Assembly (NCBI GenBank): GCA_029204225.1
Contig: CM055108.1
Coordinates: forward strand, 12,213,955 to 12,277,954
Source of the DNA: Diphasiastrum complanatum
Lineage: Eukaryota; Streptophyta; Lycopodiopsida; Lycopodiales; Lycopodiaceae
Direction of reading: 5' to 3'
DNA length: 64,000 bases
A program made the position numbers and the translations under genes. Of the stretch, positions 46,227-56,699 are shown in pieces (within the stretch, counting starts at the first letter, position 1; every line of letters starts with the position of its first letter). The notes beneath the pieces are model-generated. The model worked only from the letters and a program-made list of their open reading frames with translations. It had not been told where the DNA came from and did not search any database.

Positions 46227-46981
46227 TCGTTCTAGAGAGAGAATCGCCTGTTCTAGAGAGAAAGTGGAGACATCTTTGATTTTTGCTTGTTTTTTAAAGA
46301 TTTTGAGGGGGGGAATCGTGGAGACAGCTGTTATAGGTGTTCTTAGACCTCCATCGCTGCTGCTCCAGCCCAAGAGTTCGATTGAGTTGTTTTTCAGATC
46401 AGAATTCTTCAATACGTCGTCCTACAGGTCCATCATTGCCTAGGAAGAGGAAAAAAATCAGCGCTTCAATTGGACATAACTTCTCCTATAGATGTCAGAT
46501 TGCGATGAGATTTTGGCAGGCTATTGTTGGTGCTGGATCGCTGCTAGGGAGGCTGAAAATCTGAGAAAAATTTTTAAAATCGCTGATTCTGCTCAAAAAA
46601 CAGATTTTGGACGTTTTTTAGAGGTTTTGGAGTTGAAACGTCATAACTTCATCGCCGTATGTCCGTTTAACCTAAGATTTGGCACGACAAATTCTTACAG
46701 GAGGGCGCATTGATTTGTTGCTGTTTTTTCACCTGTTTTTGCAAAAAGTCGACAAATTTTCCGGCAACCTCTTCATCGGTCATCCATACTACGTCTTTGG
46801 GAACCAGAGAGTGATCTATCCTTGCTGATTTATTTTACTTTCTGTTTTCCCTTTTCACAAGATTTTTTTTTGTTTTTTTTTGTGTACATTCAGAAAGAGA
46901 CTTTGTTTTTATTATGGGATAAGACCGTGTCGATATACCTCTTAGACCTCCTGTTGCCCTCCAATCACCATCCCCAGTCCT
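46227..46981 (+). other. Gypsy leader; no gene
   Basis: The 755 bases between primer site and gag ATG. GC-poor, with T runs near 46865-46885. Confidence 0.55.
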
Positions 46982-47577
46982 ATGCTTAGCCCTGACTGTA
47001 ACCCGCCTACAGTGGCTGCTAGTTCGCCTGCTGGTGTTTCCTCTTCTGTGCAAGCTCGCATGGATAGTATGGAGAAGACTGTCTCAGAGATGCGAAAGAT
47101 GCTCTCCTCTGTAGCTGGTGGTTTTGCGTCCTCCTCTCAGCATGCTCTGCCTTACTCTTATGCATTTCCGTCTTCTGCGGTTCGTCCTGTGTTACCTCCA
47201 CACTACCCAGAAGACAAAGATATTAAGCTTACTCATTTCGCAGGAAACACTCCCCAGAGAACTACTGATGCAGTAGACCAGTGGTTGCATAAGTGGGACG
47301 AATATTTTGATTTGAAGCGGGCCCCAACCAATGAGGGTTGGCAAGTCTGCAAAGCTGCTTATCATTTCACTGATTATGCTGACAGGTGGTGGCGCAAGGT
47401 ATTGAAGTCCAATCAGGCTCCATCCACCCGACTTGAGTTTAAGCAAGCTTTTAGAGCTCAATTCATTCCTCCACATGAGCATGTAATATTTGTGGTTGTG
47501 TTAGGTGAATGTTGATTCCAGTTTTGATTCTCGTTTTTGTAATAATCAGCCAAGCACACTCGCTAATGAACCACAAC
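46982..47577 (+). pseudogene. Gypsy Gag N-terminal half (old plus-strand element)
   Basis: The ATG at 46982 opens 177 codons. A coiled-coil-like MDSMEKTVSEMRKMLSSV is followed by the retrotransposon Gag domain: LTHFAGNTPQRTTDAVDQWL, KWDEYFDL, AAYHFTDYADRWWRKVL and LEFKQAFRAQFIPPHEH. The frame then fails at about 47490. After about 60 further bases the inverted-LTR element (47578) interrupts it. Sequence after that insertion resumes in RT, so the gag C-terminus, protease and most of RT were already deleted. Confidence 0.85.
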
Positions 47578-48609
47578 TGTTACGAGCTCGTAACCAGTGC
47601 CGAACCCTAGAGAACACAGATAGGTCAGATACCACAGTCAGGGTCGTGTCCAGTGTACATGACCAACAGGGCAAGACAGTGTGAGTAGTGTGCCCCAGCA
47701 CGGTCCATAGCCATGGCGGGCCTAACACAGCCTAGGGACCCTGTCAGCAGGATAGGGCCCCCAGTTGGGTCCCGACGTGCAGTCGGCCACGTCAGTGCCA
47801 CGTGGCCGACACTTGGCAGTTGCATGCTACCAGTCCTCACACTGGGCTAGGAGGGGCTTACTCTATATCAGGGAGTAGGCAAGGTTGGGTGGATCAGTTA
47901 GTGTTTGCCCTACTGTGGTGTTAGGATCTATTACACTGGTATCAGAGCCATCTCCATCCTAGGGAGTTCAGGACAGCAGTAGAGAAAGCTATCAGAAGAT
48001 AGGAAAGATTTCTCAGATTCTCAGAAAAGAATTGAGGAGGAAGATCGCTGTAGGAGCAGCCTTCAAACTTCTGATTTCCACTGAGAAATCACAGTAGCAA
48101 GGAGTCAGATTCCAAGTGTAGGTAACTCGCTGAAAAAACAGCTGTTTCCCACTGAGTTGAGAGGATTCTCTATAGTTTTCCCAGCGAAATTAGAGTAGGA
48201 AGAAGCCAGCACCTCCATCGCTGTACAGTCAGAGACCTACATCCGATTTAGTGTAATAGATCCTAACACCACAGTAGGGCAAACACTAACTGATCCACCC
48301 AACCTTGCCTACTCCCTGATATAGAGTAAGCCCCTCCTAGCCCAGTGTGAGGACTGGTAGCATGCAACTGCCAAGTGTCGGCCACGTGTCACTGACGTGG
48401 CCGACTGCACGTCGGGACCCAACTGGGGGCCCTATCCTGCTGACAGGGTCCCTAGGCTGTGTTAGGCCCGCCATGGCTATGGACCGTGCTGGGGCACACT
48501 ACTCACACTGTCTTGCCCTGTTGGTCATGTACACTGGACACGACCCTGACTGTGGTATCTGACCTATCTGTGTTCTCTAGGGTTCGGCACTGGTTACGAG
48601 CTCGTAACA
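47578..48609 (+). mobile_element. Inverted-LTR retroelement: LTR - primer site - leader - inverted LTR, with target duplication
   Basis: Left LTR 47578-47935 (358 bp, TGTTACGAGC...CTATTACA), one spacer base C, primer site TGGTATCAGAGC at 47937-47948, leader to 48251. Then comes the same 358-bp LTR in inverted orientation, 48252-48609 (TGTAATAG...CGTAACA). The arms differ at one position by my reading (G in the left arm against T in the right, in 'cacgtg(g/t)cactgac'). The 5-bp duplication ACAAC flanks the unit at 47573-47577 and 48610-48614, so it integrated as one piece. It has no coding capacity. The LTR family is that of the full chromovirus at 50220-56484, which could have supplied the enzymes. 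The 71-codon frames in the LTRs are not genes. Confidence 0.88.
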
Positions 48610-48614
48610 ACAAC

Positions 48615-50219
48615 CCCCTAGTGCACATGTCGTTTCATTACAACCAAGATGTGACCCAACAAGTGAGTTGGGTCCGTCCTAGTTATTCACCTTTCACCTC
48701 TCCTATTTTGGTAAGTTTTTGCAAGTTCTACCAGTAGTTCGTTAGGAACAATTCCAGGGTAGCTACTCCTTACGGAAAAACAACACTGTAGTTCGGTGGG
48801 TTGCTAAAGCTCAGCACAAGTTTGAGAACTTGATGGAGGTGCTGGCCACGGTTCCAGTTCTCAAGATTGTTAATACCCAGAAACCATTTGATCGAGAAAC
48901 GGATGCAAGTGGCATTGTCGTAGGTGCAGTGTTGAGCCAAGATGGCAGACCAGCACAGGAGCAAGATCTGTATGCGCGCTCAAGGTGTGGAGACATTATA
49001 TATATGGCGCTGAGTTTTATGTGAACACAGATCATCATACTTTAAAGTATTTTGCACTCAGCCAGATTTGAAAGCCGCCAAGCTCGGTCGGCCGAGCTGA
49101 TGCAGGAATTTCATTTGGAAATTCGCTTCTGAAGAGGGAAGAAAAATGTGGTCGCTGATGCACTATCGTTGGTATTGCATCAGATGAGCCTTGCCTGTAG
49201 TTGACAGTGATCTCATGGAGGAGATCAATAGGGCTCAGCAAAAGGACCCACAATGTCAGTGTGTGTGGCCTATGCATGAAGTTAGTCGACCAAGCGGAAG
49301 AGTCAGCCTCGCCTATCGCTTCCGTAGAGGCACACACCAGTACTTATTTGACATACACCGTGAAGGAAGGTATATTGTTGAGAAATGGAAAAGTATTCGT
49401 GCCAAACATGAAGGATCTTCACCGTAAGATACTTCATGAATGCCATGATAGTCACTAAAAAGGGCACCCTGGTATTGATGAGACCAGTGAACTTATAAGA
49501 AGGCATTATTTCTGGCCACGACTGCAGCGAGACGTAAGAGAGTATGTCCAACGTTGCACGGCTTGTCAAGTGAACAAGGCCGAGAGAGTAAGTCCTCTGG
49601 GCTTGCTACATCCACTTGAGATACCTACAGGAAGGTGGGAAAGCATCTCTATGGATTTTTTATTGTTGGTCTACCAAGGACCCAAGCGGGGTTGAACTAC
49701 ATTAAGGTAGTGGTAGACATCTTTTCTAAGATGGCCCATTTCATCGCAACGACCAAGAAGGTCACAGCTCCGCAAGTCGCTGAATTGTTTATTCAGAATA
49801 TTGAAAAGTTGCAGGGCCTTCCGACGTCCATTGTGCTAATAGGGATCCCAAGTTTATGGGAAATTTCTGGATTGAGGTGTTCGCCAAGCTGGGAACACAG
49901 CTGCGGATGAGTAGCTTTGAGCATCCTCAGATGGATGGTCAGACAGAGCGAGTGAACTAGATCTTGGAAGATATGCTTAGGGCATATGTTAGTAGTACGC
50001 AAACAGACTGGGTAAAGCATTTACCACTATTGGAGTTCGCGTACAATGACGAGAGACATGCACCCACTGGATTGAGTCCATTTGAGCTCAAGTATGGTTT
50101 CAAGCCACTAAGTCCTGCAATCATAGGAATTCCGCATAGGGTACCTAGCGTTGTAGAGTTTTTGACTAAGATGCAACAGAAGCTAGAGATGGCACGAGAT
50201 AACTTGTCCAAGGTTGTAG
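48615..50219 (+). pseudogene. Gypsy pol remnant (RT end, RNase H, integrase) of the old element
   Basis: Starts in the RT thumb (CKFYQ, then FVRNNSRVATPY). RNase H follows (ETDASGIVVGAVLSQDGRPA), then an integrase zinc-binding domain (ILHECHDSH, HYFWPRLQRDVREYVQRC, TACQVNKAERV) and the core. The core shows SISMDFL, KVVVDIFSKMAHF and, after damage near 49850, EDMLRAYVSSTQTDWVKHLP with ELKYGFKPLSP. Stops and frameshifts are many. The frame 49964-50224 is open up to the insertion point of the chromovirus and continues at 56490. Confidence 0.88.
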
Positions 50220-50577
50220 TGTAATAGATCCTAACACCACAGTAGGGCAAACACTAACTGATCCACCCAACCTTGCCTACTCCCTGATATAAAGTAAGCC
50301 CCTCCTAGCCCAATGTGAGGACTGGTAGCATGCAACTGCCAAGTGTCGGCCACGTGTCACTAACGTGGCCAACTGCACGTCGGGACCCAACTGGGGCCCC
50401 TGTCCTGTTGACAGGGTCCCTAGACTGTGTTAGGCCCGCCATGGCTATGGACCGTGCTGGGGCACACTACTCACATTGTCTTGCCCTAATGGTCGTGTAC
50501 GCTCGAAACGACCCTGACTGTGGTATCTGACCTATCTGTGTTCTCTAGGGTTTGGCACTGGTCACGAGCTCGTAACA
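50220..50577 (-). mobile_element. 3' LTR of the chromovirus
   Basis: 358 bp, preceded on the minus strand by the polypurine tract (50578-50593). It carries 'ggccacgtgtcac' G-box-like palindromes, as do all four copies of this LTR. Confidence 0.95.
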
Positions 50578-50579
50578 CT

Positions 50580-51038
50580 CCCTCACCCTTAAGAACCGTC
50601 TTGGTCCTCTAAGACAAAGTCTGAAAAAATCTTGCGAAGGACGCTGCCTCTTTCCCACGTGGCATTCTCAACAGGCTGATCATTCCACTTAACCAGATAT
50701 TCTCAGTATAGAGTATGACGAGTCTGCGTCTCTCTACTATCAAGAATCTTCTCTAGTTCATGTGGAGGTTGCTGAGGATCCAAGGGGAGAACTAGAATAC
50801 TATCCCCTACCAGATTTTCTGATCTGGTTAAGGCTTTTCGTAACTGACTTACATGAAAGACTGAAAAAACCTTACTACTGTGTGGGAGTTCTAGTTCATA
50901 GGTGACCTCGCCTAGTCTCCTACTGATGGTAAAGGGACCACAATACCTTGGAGACAACTTAGCACGCACTCCTGATTTGAGGGTTTTAGAGTCAACTGGG
51001 ACTCTCAAGTAGACTTTCTCACCAGCGGAGAACTGCAC
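50580..51038 (-). pseudogene. Chromovirus integrase tail with chromodomain
   Basis: The frame from 51038 reads KVYLRVPVDSKTLKSGVRAK, LSPRYCGPFTISRRLGEVTY (GPY/F domain) and VFHVSQLRKAL. After one stop near 50703 it gives EYLVKWNDQPVENATWERG, a chromodomain-type end (VKW...ATWE). Chromodomains steer integration to modified chromatin. Its presence puts the element among the chromoviruses. Confidence 0.88.
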
Positions 51039-51071
51039 ATCCCGTCTGTGTGGATCTGCATAATGCCTGGC

Positions 51072-51929
51072 TCAATCCTGGGACTGCCTAATGCTACACT
51101 TAGCATGTTCTATCATCTGGTTTAGGTCCTCTAAAAAGTTTTTGGTTGCTTCAAGTTTTTCTTGTTTAAACTCTACAGCTGTGGGTGAGCGTGGCTGAAA
51201 ACCGTACATCAGCATAAATGGGCTGTATCCCGCAGCTGAATGTTTGGTACTGTTGTAAGCAAACTCTAATATCGAGAGATACTCCTCCCAATTAGTCTGC
51301 TTCTTGCTGACGTATGCAGGAAGCATATCCTCCAGCACCTGATTTACCCTCTCTGTTTGACCGTCCGTATGTGGATGGTCGGTGGTACTCATATAAAGTT
51401 TAGTATGGAGATGATGGAATACTGCCCTCCAAAAATTCCCATTAAACTTACTGTCCTGGTCGCTGACTATGCCGGAAGGTAGATCGTACAATTTAAATAG
51501 CCCGTCTACAAACAACCTCGCTAACTCTGGAGCTCTAACGGTTGTTTTGGTCGGAATAAAATGAGCCATTTTGGTCAGACGGTCAACTGTGACCCATATA
51601 GCGTCATTACCCTTTCGGGTTTTAGGCAGGCCTACTATAAAATCCATGGAGATACTCTCCCATTTACCAGCTGGTATTTCTGAGGGCTGCAACAACCCTC
51701 CTGCCTTTAAACGCTCTGCTTTGTTTACTTGACATTTCTGGCAAGTGGTTACATACTGTTGGACGTCCTTTTTCATACTGGGCCAGAAAAATTGCCTACG
51801 AAGAAGCTCATAGGTCTTCTGTATGCTTGGGTGTCCCGCACTAGGATTCTCATGACATTCATATAGGACCTGCTGCCTATAATCCTCTGAATTGGGGACA
51901 CATACTCTCTCTATAGAGCAAGCACTCAT
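51072..51929 (-). pseudogene. Chromovirus integrase (zinc-binding domain and DDE core)
   Basis: 285 open codons. The HHCC zinc site is in LYECHENPSAGH, then CQKCQVNKAERL. The core residues are D in SMDFIVGLP, D in GIVSDQDSKFNG and E in TERVNQVLEDML, so the catalytic triad is complete. It continues to YGFQPRSP. This is the best-preserved enzyme of the element. A frame break separates it from RNase H upstream (52169) and from the tail at 51038. Confidence 0.92.
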
Positions 51930-51930
51930 C

Positions 51931-52168
51931 CTAAATGGAATAATGTTTCCATTTGAATCCTTGAGTCAACTGACCCTCAACCACTGGGGTTTGCTTGGGT
52001 GATATAGGCTCAGAATCCTCAACGTCATCTGACGTATACTCGGACTCATCATCATCCTCAATGGAAGCTGCCGTATTCTTGGATGAACTGGCACCAGCCC
52101 CGGGAACTGGTTCTGGAGTCTGTAACTGTCTGCTCTGGACTGAGTTCCAGATAGTAGAGAAGAATGCA
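51931..52168 (-). pseudogene. Chromovirus RNase H-integrase linker, acidic
   Basis: The frame 52209-51931 contains a Ser/Asp/Glu-rich tether (ASIEDDDESEYTSDDVEDSE) between RNase H and integrase. Confidence 0.5.
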
Positions 52169-53300
52169 TCATGCTGGCACTTCCCTCTCAAGGACTCTGA
52201 GTAACTCATTACGAATCTGAGTAAAACTCAGCTCGTTTATCATAGGCATTCTGCTAAGGGCATCTGCTACTGTATTGAATTTCCCCCGTCTATATCTGAT
52301 AGACATATCAAACTCTTGCATCAACTCTGCCCAACGAGCTTTCCGACCTCTAAGCTCAGGTTGATTGCAAAGGTATCTGAGACTTTCATGGTCTGTCAGG
52401 ACCTCAAAGTTGGCACCATACAAATAATGCCTCCAAGACTTAAGGGCATGGACTATAGAAAAGAGTTCCTTTTCATAGGCACTGTACCTAGTCTGAGTTG
52501 GCTCGAGTTTTTTACTCTCGAACGCAATTGGTCGTCCACCCTGAGTTAGCACAACACCAACTGCAAAGTCGCTAGCATCTATTTCGACCACAAATGGCTG
52601 ATTGGGGTCGACGACTTTTAAAACTGGTGTTGTGGCTAAGGCTGTTTTGAGAGCATCAAAGCTCTCCTGCTATGCGGACTCCCAAATGAACTCTTTTCCC
52701 TTCCCCTTAAGAAAATTTGTCATGGGAACTGCTATCTGAGCATATTCCTTGACAAATCGTCTATAATATCCCGCCAAACCAAGAAAGGTCTGAAGTTCCA
52801 AAATATTCTGAGGTCTCAGCCAACTGAGTATGGCTTTAACCTTATTCGGGCCTGTTTAGCATAAAGCTTATGCTTTCTGAGCAGTCGAAACACCTTTCTG
52901 AGGTGTTTTAGATGCTCCTTCCTCGTTTTGCTATAGACGAGGATGTCATCTAAAAATACGACTACAAACTTACCCAAGTATGGTCTGAGGACACTGTTCA
53001 TCAAGGTCATAAAGGTAGCTGGAGCATTTGTGAGCCCAAATGGCATCACCTTAAACTCATAATGACCGTGACGAGTCCTGAAGCTGTTTTCGAGACATCT
53101 TCCAACTTTATACGGACTTGATGATATCCCGATCTGAGGTCTATTTTACTGAAAAATTTAGCCCCGTCGAGTTGATCAAACAACTCGTCTGCCCAAGGCA
53201 TAAAATACTTATTCTTTATTGTGACTTTATTGAGGGCTCTGTAATCTACACAAAGACGTATAGACCCCTCTTTCTTTTTCACCAAAAGGACTGGTGAGGC
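52169..53300 (-). pseudogene. Chromovirus reverse transcriptase and RNase H
   Basis: RT: 53285-53046 gives [20 protein letters not shown] and [16 protein letters not shown]. After a frameshift, 53049-52816 gives [16 protein letters not shown] and [12 protein letters not shown], an FLDD version of the catalytic box. RNase H: 52591-52169 gives EIDASDFAVGVVLTQGGRPI, YEKELFSIVHALKSWRHYL, LTDHESLRYL and RYRRGKFNTVADALSRMP, with its acidic residues present. Frameshifts at about 53045 and 52800 inactivate it. Confidence 0.93.
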
Positions 53301-53571
53301 CCATGGTGAACTATTGGTCTGAATTTGGCCTTTCCCAAGATAATCTGTTAACTACCTAGTTATTTTTTCATCCTCTGTTCGGCTGACCCGACACGGAGGT
53401 TTAGAAACAGGTGCTGTATCTGGTACTAGGTTTATTACATGATCTACCTCTCTGCTAGGTGGCAAACCATGTGGCAAATCCAGGAAAAACATCTTTAAAT
53501 TTTGACAATAAAGTTTCTAATTTACTGATTTTTTGCTGTATAGAACTAGAAATAGAAACTTCAAGAATAAA
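53301..53571 (-). pseudogene. Chromovirus protease-RT junction, degraded
   Basis: Minus-strand sequence joining protease to RT, with several stops. It includes the RT approach PPSREVDHVI and PDTAPVSKPP in broken frames. Confidence 0.5.
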
Positions 53572-54851
53572 CTAAAAGTCACATAAAAATACCTGATGGT
53601 CATCGTCTCCGATTAGCTGACAGAGCTCTGAACTGCAGACCATAGGACTGTTGGGAACATCATGCTCCCCATGCAACTGGATCTGTCGGCCTTTATGTTG
53701 AAAGCTGAGGGTATTCTCCTGATAATTTTTGTGGAGGGAAGGTCCTAAACTGTAGAGCCAATCTCTCCCGAAAACAATGTCTGTGCGATCCAGGTGCATT
53801 ATCTGAAAGTTTATTTCATCTTGATACCCCTGAATACCAAGATTTAAGTTACTTACCATAGTTTCCCAGATTTTCTTATCTTCACCCTTAGCTAATGAAA
53901 CTATGTACCTATGCTAACTAGGTATTTTTGGAAGTTTAAGTTTTTTAAGTTGATGAAATTATGGGTTGCCCCATCATCAACCATAACTCTTACTGACTGG
54001 TTACCAACTTTCTCGTGCATACGTACTAGGTCATGTGGCCCAAAGTTGAAGGGTCTCGCTAGCATTGCAGAGGTCAGTTGGCAACAGTGTTCATGATCTT
54101 CATGATACACTTTGATCTCGGAAGCTGCCGAGTCACTGGGGAAACTTACAGTCTGAACAAGATGAACTTGTTTCTTATCTTTTTTATCTTTTTTAGTGAA
54201 AGGCCCCTTGGGACACTGTCTGACTATGTGTCCTTTGCCCATACACACAAAGCACAAACGTTCTTGTTTGGCTTTCTCAAAATCTTCTGGTTTTAAGAGC
54301 TGTATGAGTGAAGGGCGTTTCTGAGGAGCTTCACCTTTAATTTTATCTTCTTTCTTTCTTTTTAAAAATTTCTTTTTAGATTGAAAGTCTTTCTGAGGAG
54401 GCTGCTCAAAAAGGGGCTGTTGTCTCGCCTTTTTTCTACCCACTGAATTATCATAGATTTGAGCATATCTGAGAGCTTGCTCAAGGGTAGTAGGCGAGTT
54501 TCTCTGGACCTCTACTTTATATTCATCTTTGAGGCCTCGGACAAACCCTCTGATTTTCTGATAATCATCCATATTTTTAATCTTTAAAATTGCTTCTCGG
54601 TACTGCGAGATATATTGGATGAGGGACTTGTCCATGACTGTTCTTTCCCAGGCTTCCCAGGCTCTATCAAGTTCATTTTCTGGTAGGAATTCTCTTAGGA
54701 AAGCTTCTTCAAAAGCTTTCCATGACCGGGGAGTCTGCCCAGTCTCCTGGAGATTTAACCACCACTTATAGGCCATGGACCCTAAGGAAAGATTGGCCTC
54801 AATTGCTTGCAAATGGTCAGGGGTCTGTTTAAAGCATGAATGTTCTTCCAT
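53572..54851 (-). pseudogene. Chromovirus Gag and protease
   Basis: Gag from 54851: AYKWWLNLQETGQTPRSWKA, FEEAFLREFLPEN, a Lys/Gln-rich stretch and a perfect zinc knuckle (CFVCMGKGHIVRQC) near residue 200. Protease follows in the same frame: NQSVRVMVDDGATHNFI with active-site DDGA (DSGA-like). After a stop near 53900 it continues at 53859 (INFQIMHLDRTDIVFGRDWL). The true gag start is upstream of 54851, in frame-broken sequence to about 55240 (note NADILQTFLNKWKN near 54880). Confidence 0.9.
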
Positions 54852-54879
54852 TTGTTGAGGAAGGTTTGTAGAATATCTG

Positions 54880-56113
54880 CATTTCTATCCTTCTCTTCCC
54901 CAATAAAAGTAGGAGGCTTTAAATCTTTAAAGACACTGGGGTGAGACCGCAAAGTCTCACCTGAATAGCGGAACTCAAAATCAAGCCTTTGAGTTCAGCG
55001 AACGAGTCATCCACACTGGACTTGAAATTGGCTAATGCCAACTTCAGTTCATCCACTTCTGTTACCAAGTGGAGAAACTGCTCCTTGGTAACTAGTTCGT
55101 CAAGTTCTTCGGCAAACTATTCATGTTCTTCCATTTCCATAGGTTCTTTCCCTTTACTGTAAGCCAAGGCTTCTGTTTCAAGTTCGTCGAAGCCTCTCTT
55201 CGGGGGTTGATCAGGTCCCTGAGGAGTGGTCATTTTCGGAACTGAAAGAGAGGTACCTTAACTTCTGAAGAAAAAAAGTCAGAAAGACTAATTTACAACT
55301 GTACAAGAAAGGGAAAGAAAACTTAGCTCTTTCTGAGAACTGTGCTTCCACAGAGAGAATCAAGAAAAGCCCTCTCAGCTCTTCCTCAACTGCTTTCAGA
55401 CCTTTTGTCCCGGAGAATCTCAGTTTGAAGCTCCAAAACGGTGCCAAATTTCCTGCTTCTTGAGTTCAGTAGCTGACTGATCTGATTTCAGGTGTGGGGC
55501 TCCAACAAACCGAGTAAAAACTGGAAAATTTACAAAAAGAAATCCGGAATTTTGATGTCCCTGCCCTCGCTGGTTGGACAGCAACCTGTCTGGCCCGATT
55601 TGTCCAATTTAAAGCTCAAAAATCCGCTTGAATCTCTGAGTTGACCTCAACTGGTAGGTCACTGGTCTGTGGCAAACAAGTTTGAAGTTCAAACCCCTGA
55701 GAAATCTCAAAAAACAGGGATGAAATTTCACCTTTTCTCTTCCCTGTCCAGCGCTGACCCTGCCACTCTATTTCAGATTAGAACTTACTCTAATATACTC
55801 AAAACTTGATACAAATTTCAGATTTGAGGGCTAGCTATACAGCGATGGATCTGCTCTTCCTTTCCCCTTGAATTTCCGCTCAAATTACACTGAACTACAC
55901 TCGAAAATCAGAGAGGGAAACTCATTCATCAGCGCTGAAGCTATTCTAAGAAATATGCTTCCAAACTACTGAGATTTCCAGCAAATTGGAGGATTAGAAA
56001 GCTGATCCTATAGCAAATTTCCTCCTCTAACTCTTTCAAAGAAACTAAGAGAATTTTCCTATCCTCTGATAGCTTTCTCTACTGCTGCTACTAAGCTCCC
56101 TAGGATGGAGATG
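54880..56113 (-). other. Chromovirus leader and broken gag start
   Basis: The region between primer site and the readable Gag. The minus-strand frame at 55447-55211 has no domain. The leader start matches the leader of the inverted-LTR unit (47937-48251) for roughly 300 bases with moderate divergence. Confidence 0.55.
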
Positions 56114-56125
56114 GCTCTGATACCA
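56114..56125 (-). other. Primer-binding site of the chromovirus
   Basis: TGGTATCAGAGC on the minus strand, one base inside the 5' LTR. Confidence 0.92.
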
Positions 56126-56126
56126 G

Positions 56127-56484
56127 TGTAATAGATCCTAACACCACAATAGGGCAAACACTAACTAATCCACCCAACCTTGCCTACTCCCTGATATAGA
56201 GTAAGCCCCTCCTAGCCCAGTGTTAGGACTGGTAGCATGCAACTGCCAAGTGTCGGCCACGTGTCACTGACGTGGCCGACTGCACGTCGGGACCCAACTG
56301 GGGGCCCTATCCTGCTGACAGGGTCCCTAGGCTGTGTTAGGCCCGCCATGGCTATGGAGCGTGCTGGGGCACACTACTCACACTGTCTTGCCCTGTTGGT
56401 CGTGTACGCTGGACATGACCCTCACTGTGGTATCTGACCTATCTGTGTTCTCTAGGGTTCGGCACTGGTCACGAGCTCGTAACA
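56127..56484 (-). mobile_element. 5' LTR of the chromovirus
   Basis: 358 bp. Partner of 50220-50577 and close relative of both arms of 47578-48609. Confidence 0.95.
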
Positions 56485-56489
56485 TGTAG

Positions 56490-56695
56490 CTAGGACTGAG
56501 AGTTATGCCCGTGAGAACCGTACCTATTGGGAATTTAAAAAAGGAGATTGGGTGTATTTACTAGTCCCTTTGAAATCGAAGGTGCTACGCACAGGAAGGT
56601 GCGCCAAGTTATCTCCTAGGTATTGTGGACCATGGTTGATTATTAAGAAGGTGAGCCAAGTAGCTTATAAGCTACAGCTACCTGTGGGATGCGAG
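56490..56695 (+). pseudogene. Integrase tail of the old gypsy element, downstream of the insertion
   Basis: The frame resumes after the TGTAG duplication with ARTESYARENRTYWEFKKGD, then VLRTGRCAKLSPRYCGPWLI (GPY/F domain) and VAYKLQLP. It is in phase with 49964-50214 once the chromovirus and one duplication copy are left out of account. It breaks off at about 56695, where the G-box repeat array begins. Confidence 0.88.
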
Positions 56696-56699
56696 CCCC

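Larger units (their letters stand above)
50220..56484 (-). mobile_element. Complete Ty3/gypsy chromovirus (6,265 bp), nested in an older gypsy element
   Basis: Direct 358-bp LTRs at 56127-56484 (5') and 50220-50577 (3') both have TGTTAC...TTACA ends when read on the minus strand. The 5-bp duplication TGTAG flanks it at 50215-50219 and 56485-56489. The primer site TGGTATCAGAGC lies one base inside the 5' LTR (56114-56125), and a purine tract (CTTAAGGGTGAGGGAG) adjoins the 3' LTR. Order on the minus strand: leader, gag, protease, RT, RNase H, integrase, chromodomain. The LTRs differ at about 20 of 358 positions, mostly transitions, so this insertion is much older than the inverted-LTR unit. The coding region carries stops and frameshifts. 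Confidence 0.95.

Noticed and set aside
45980-46279. 99-codon frame MAQLQQETDLLYEEM...
   Set aside because: It runs across the end of an LTR, a primer-binding site and the leader of a gypsy element.
47625-56437. Conserved 66-71-codon frames MRTGSMQLPSVGHV... occurring four times
   Set aside because: They lie inside LTR copies of one retroelement family. The repetition is explained by the LTR, and the frame has no upstream start context or domain.
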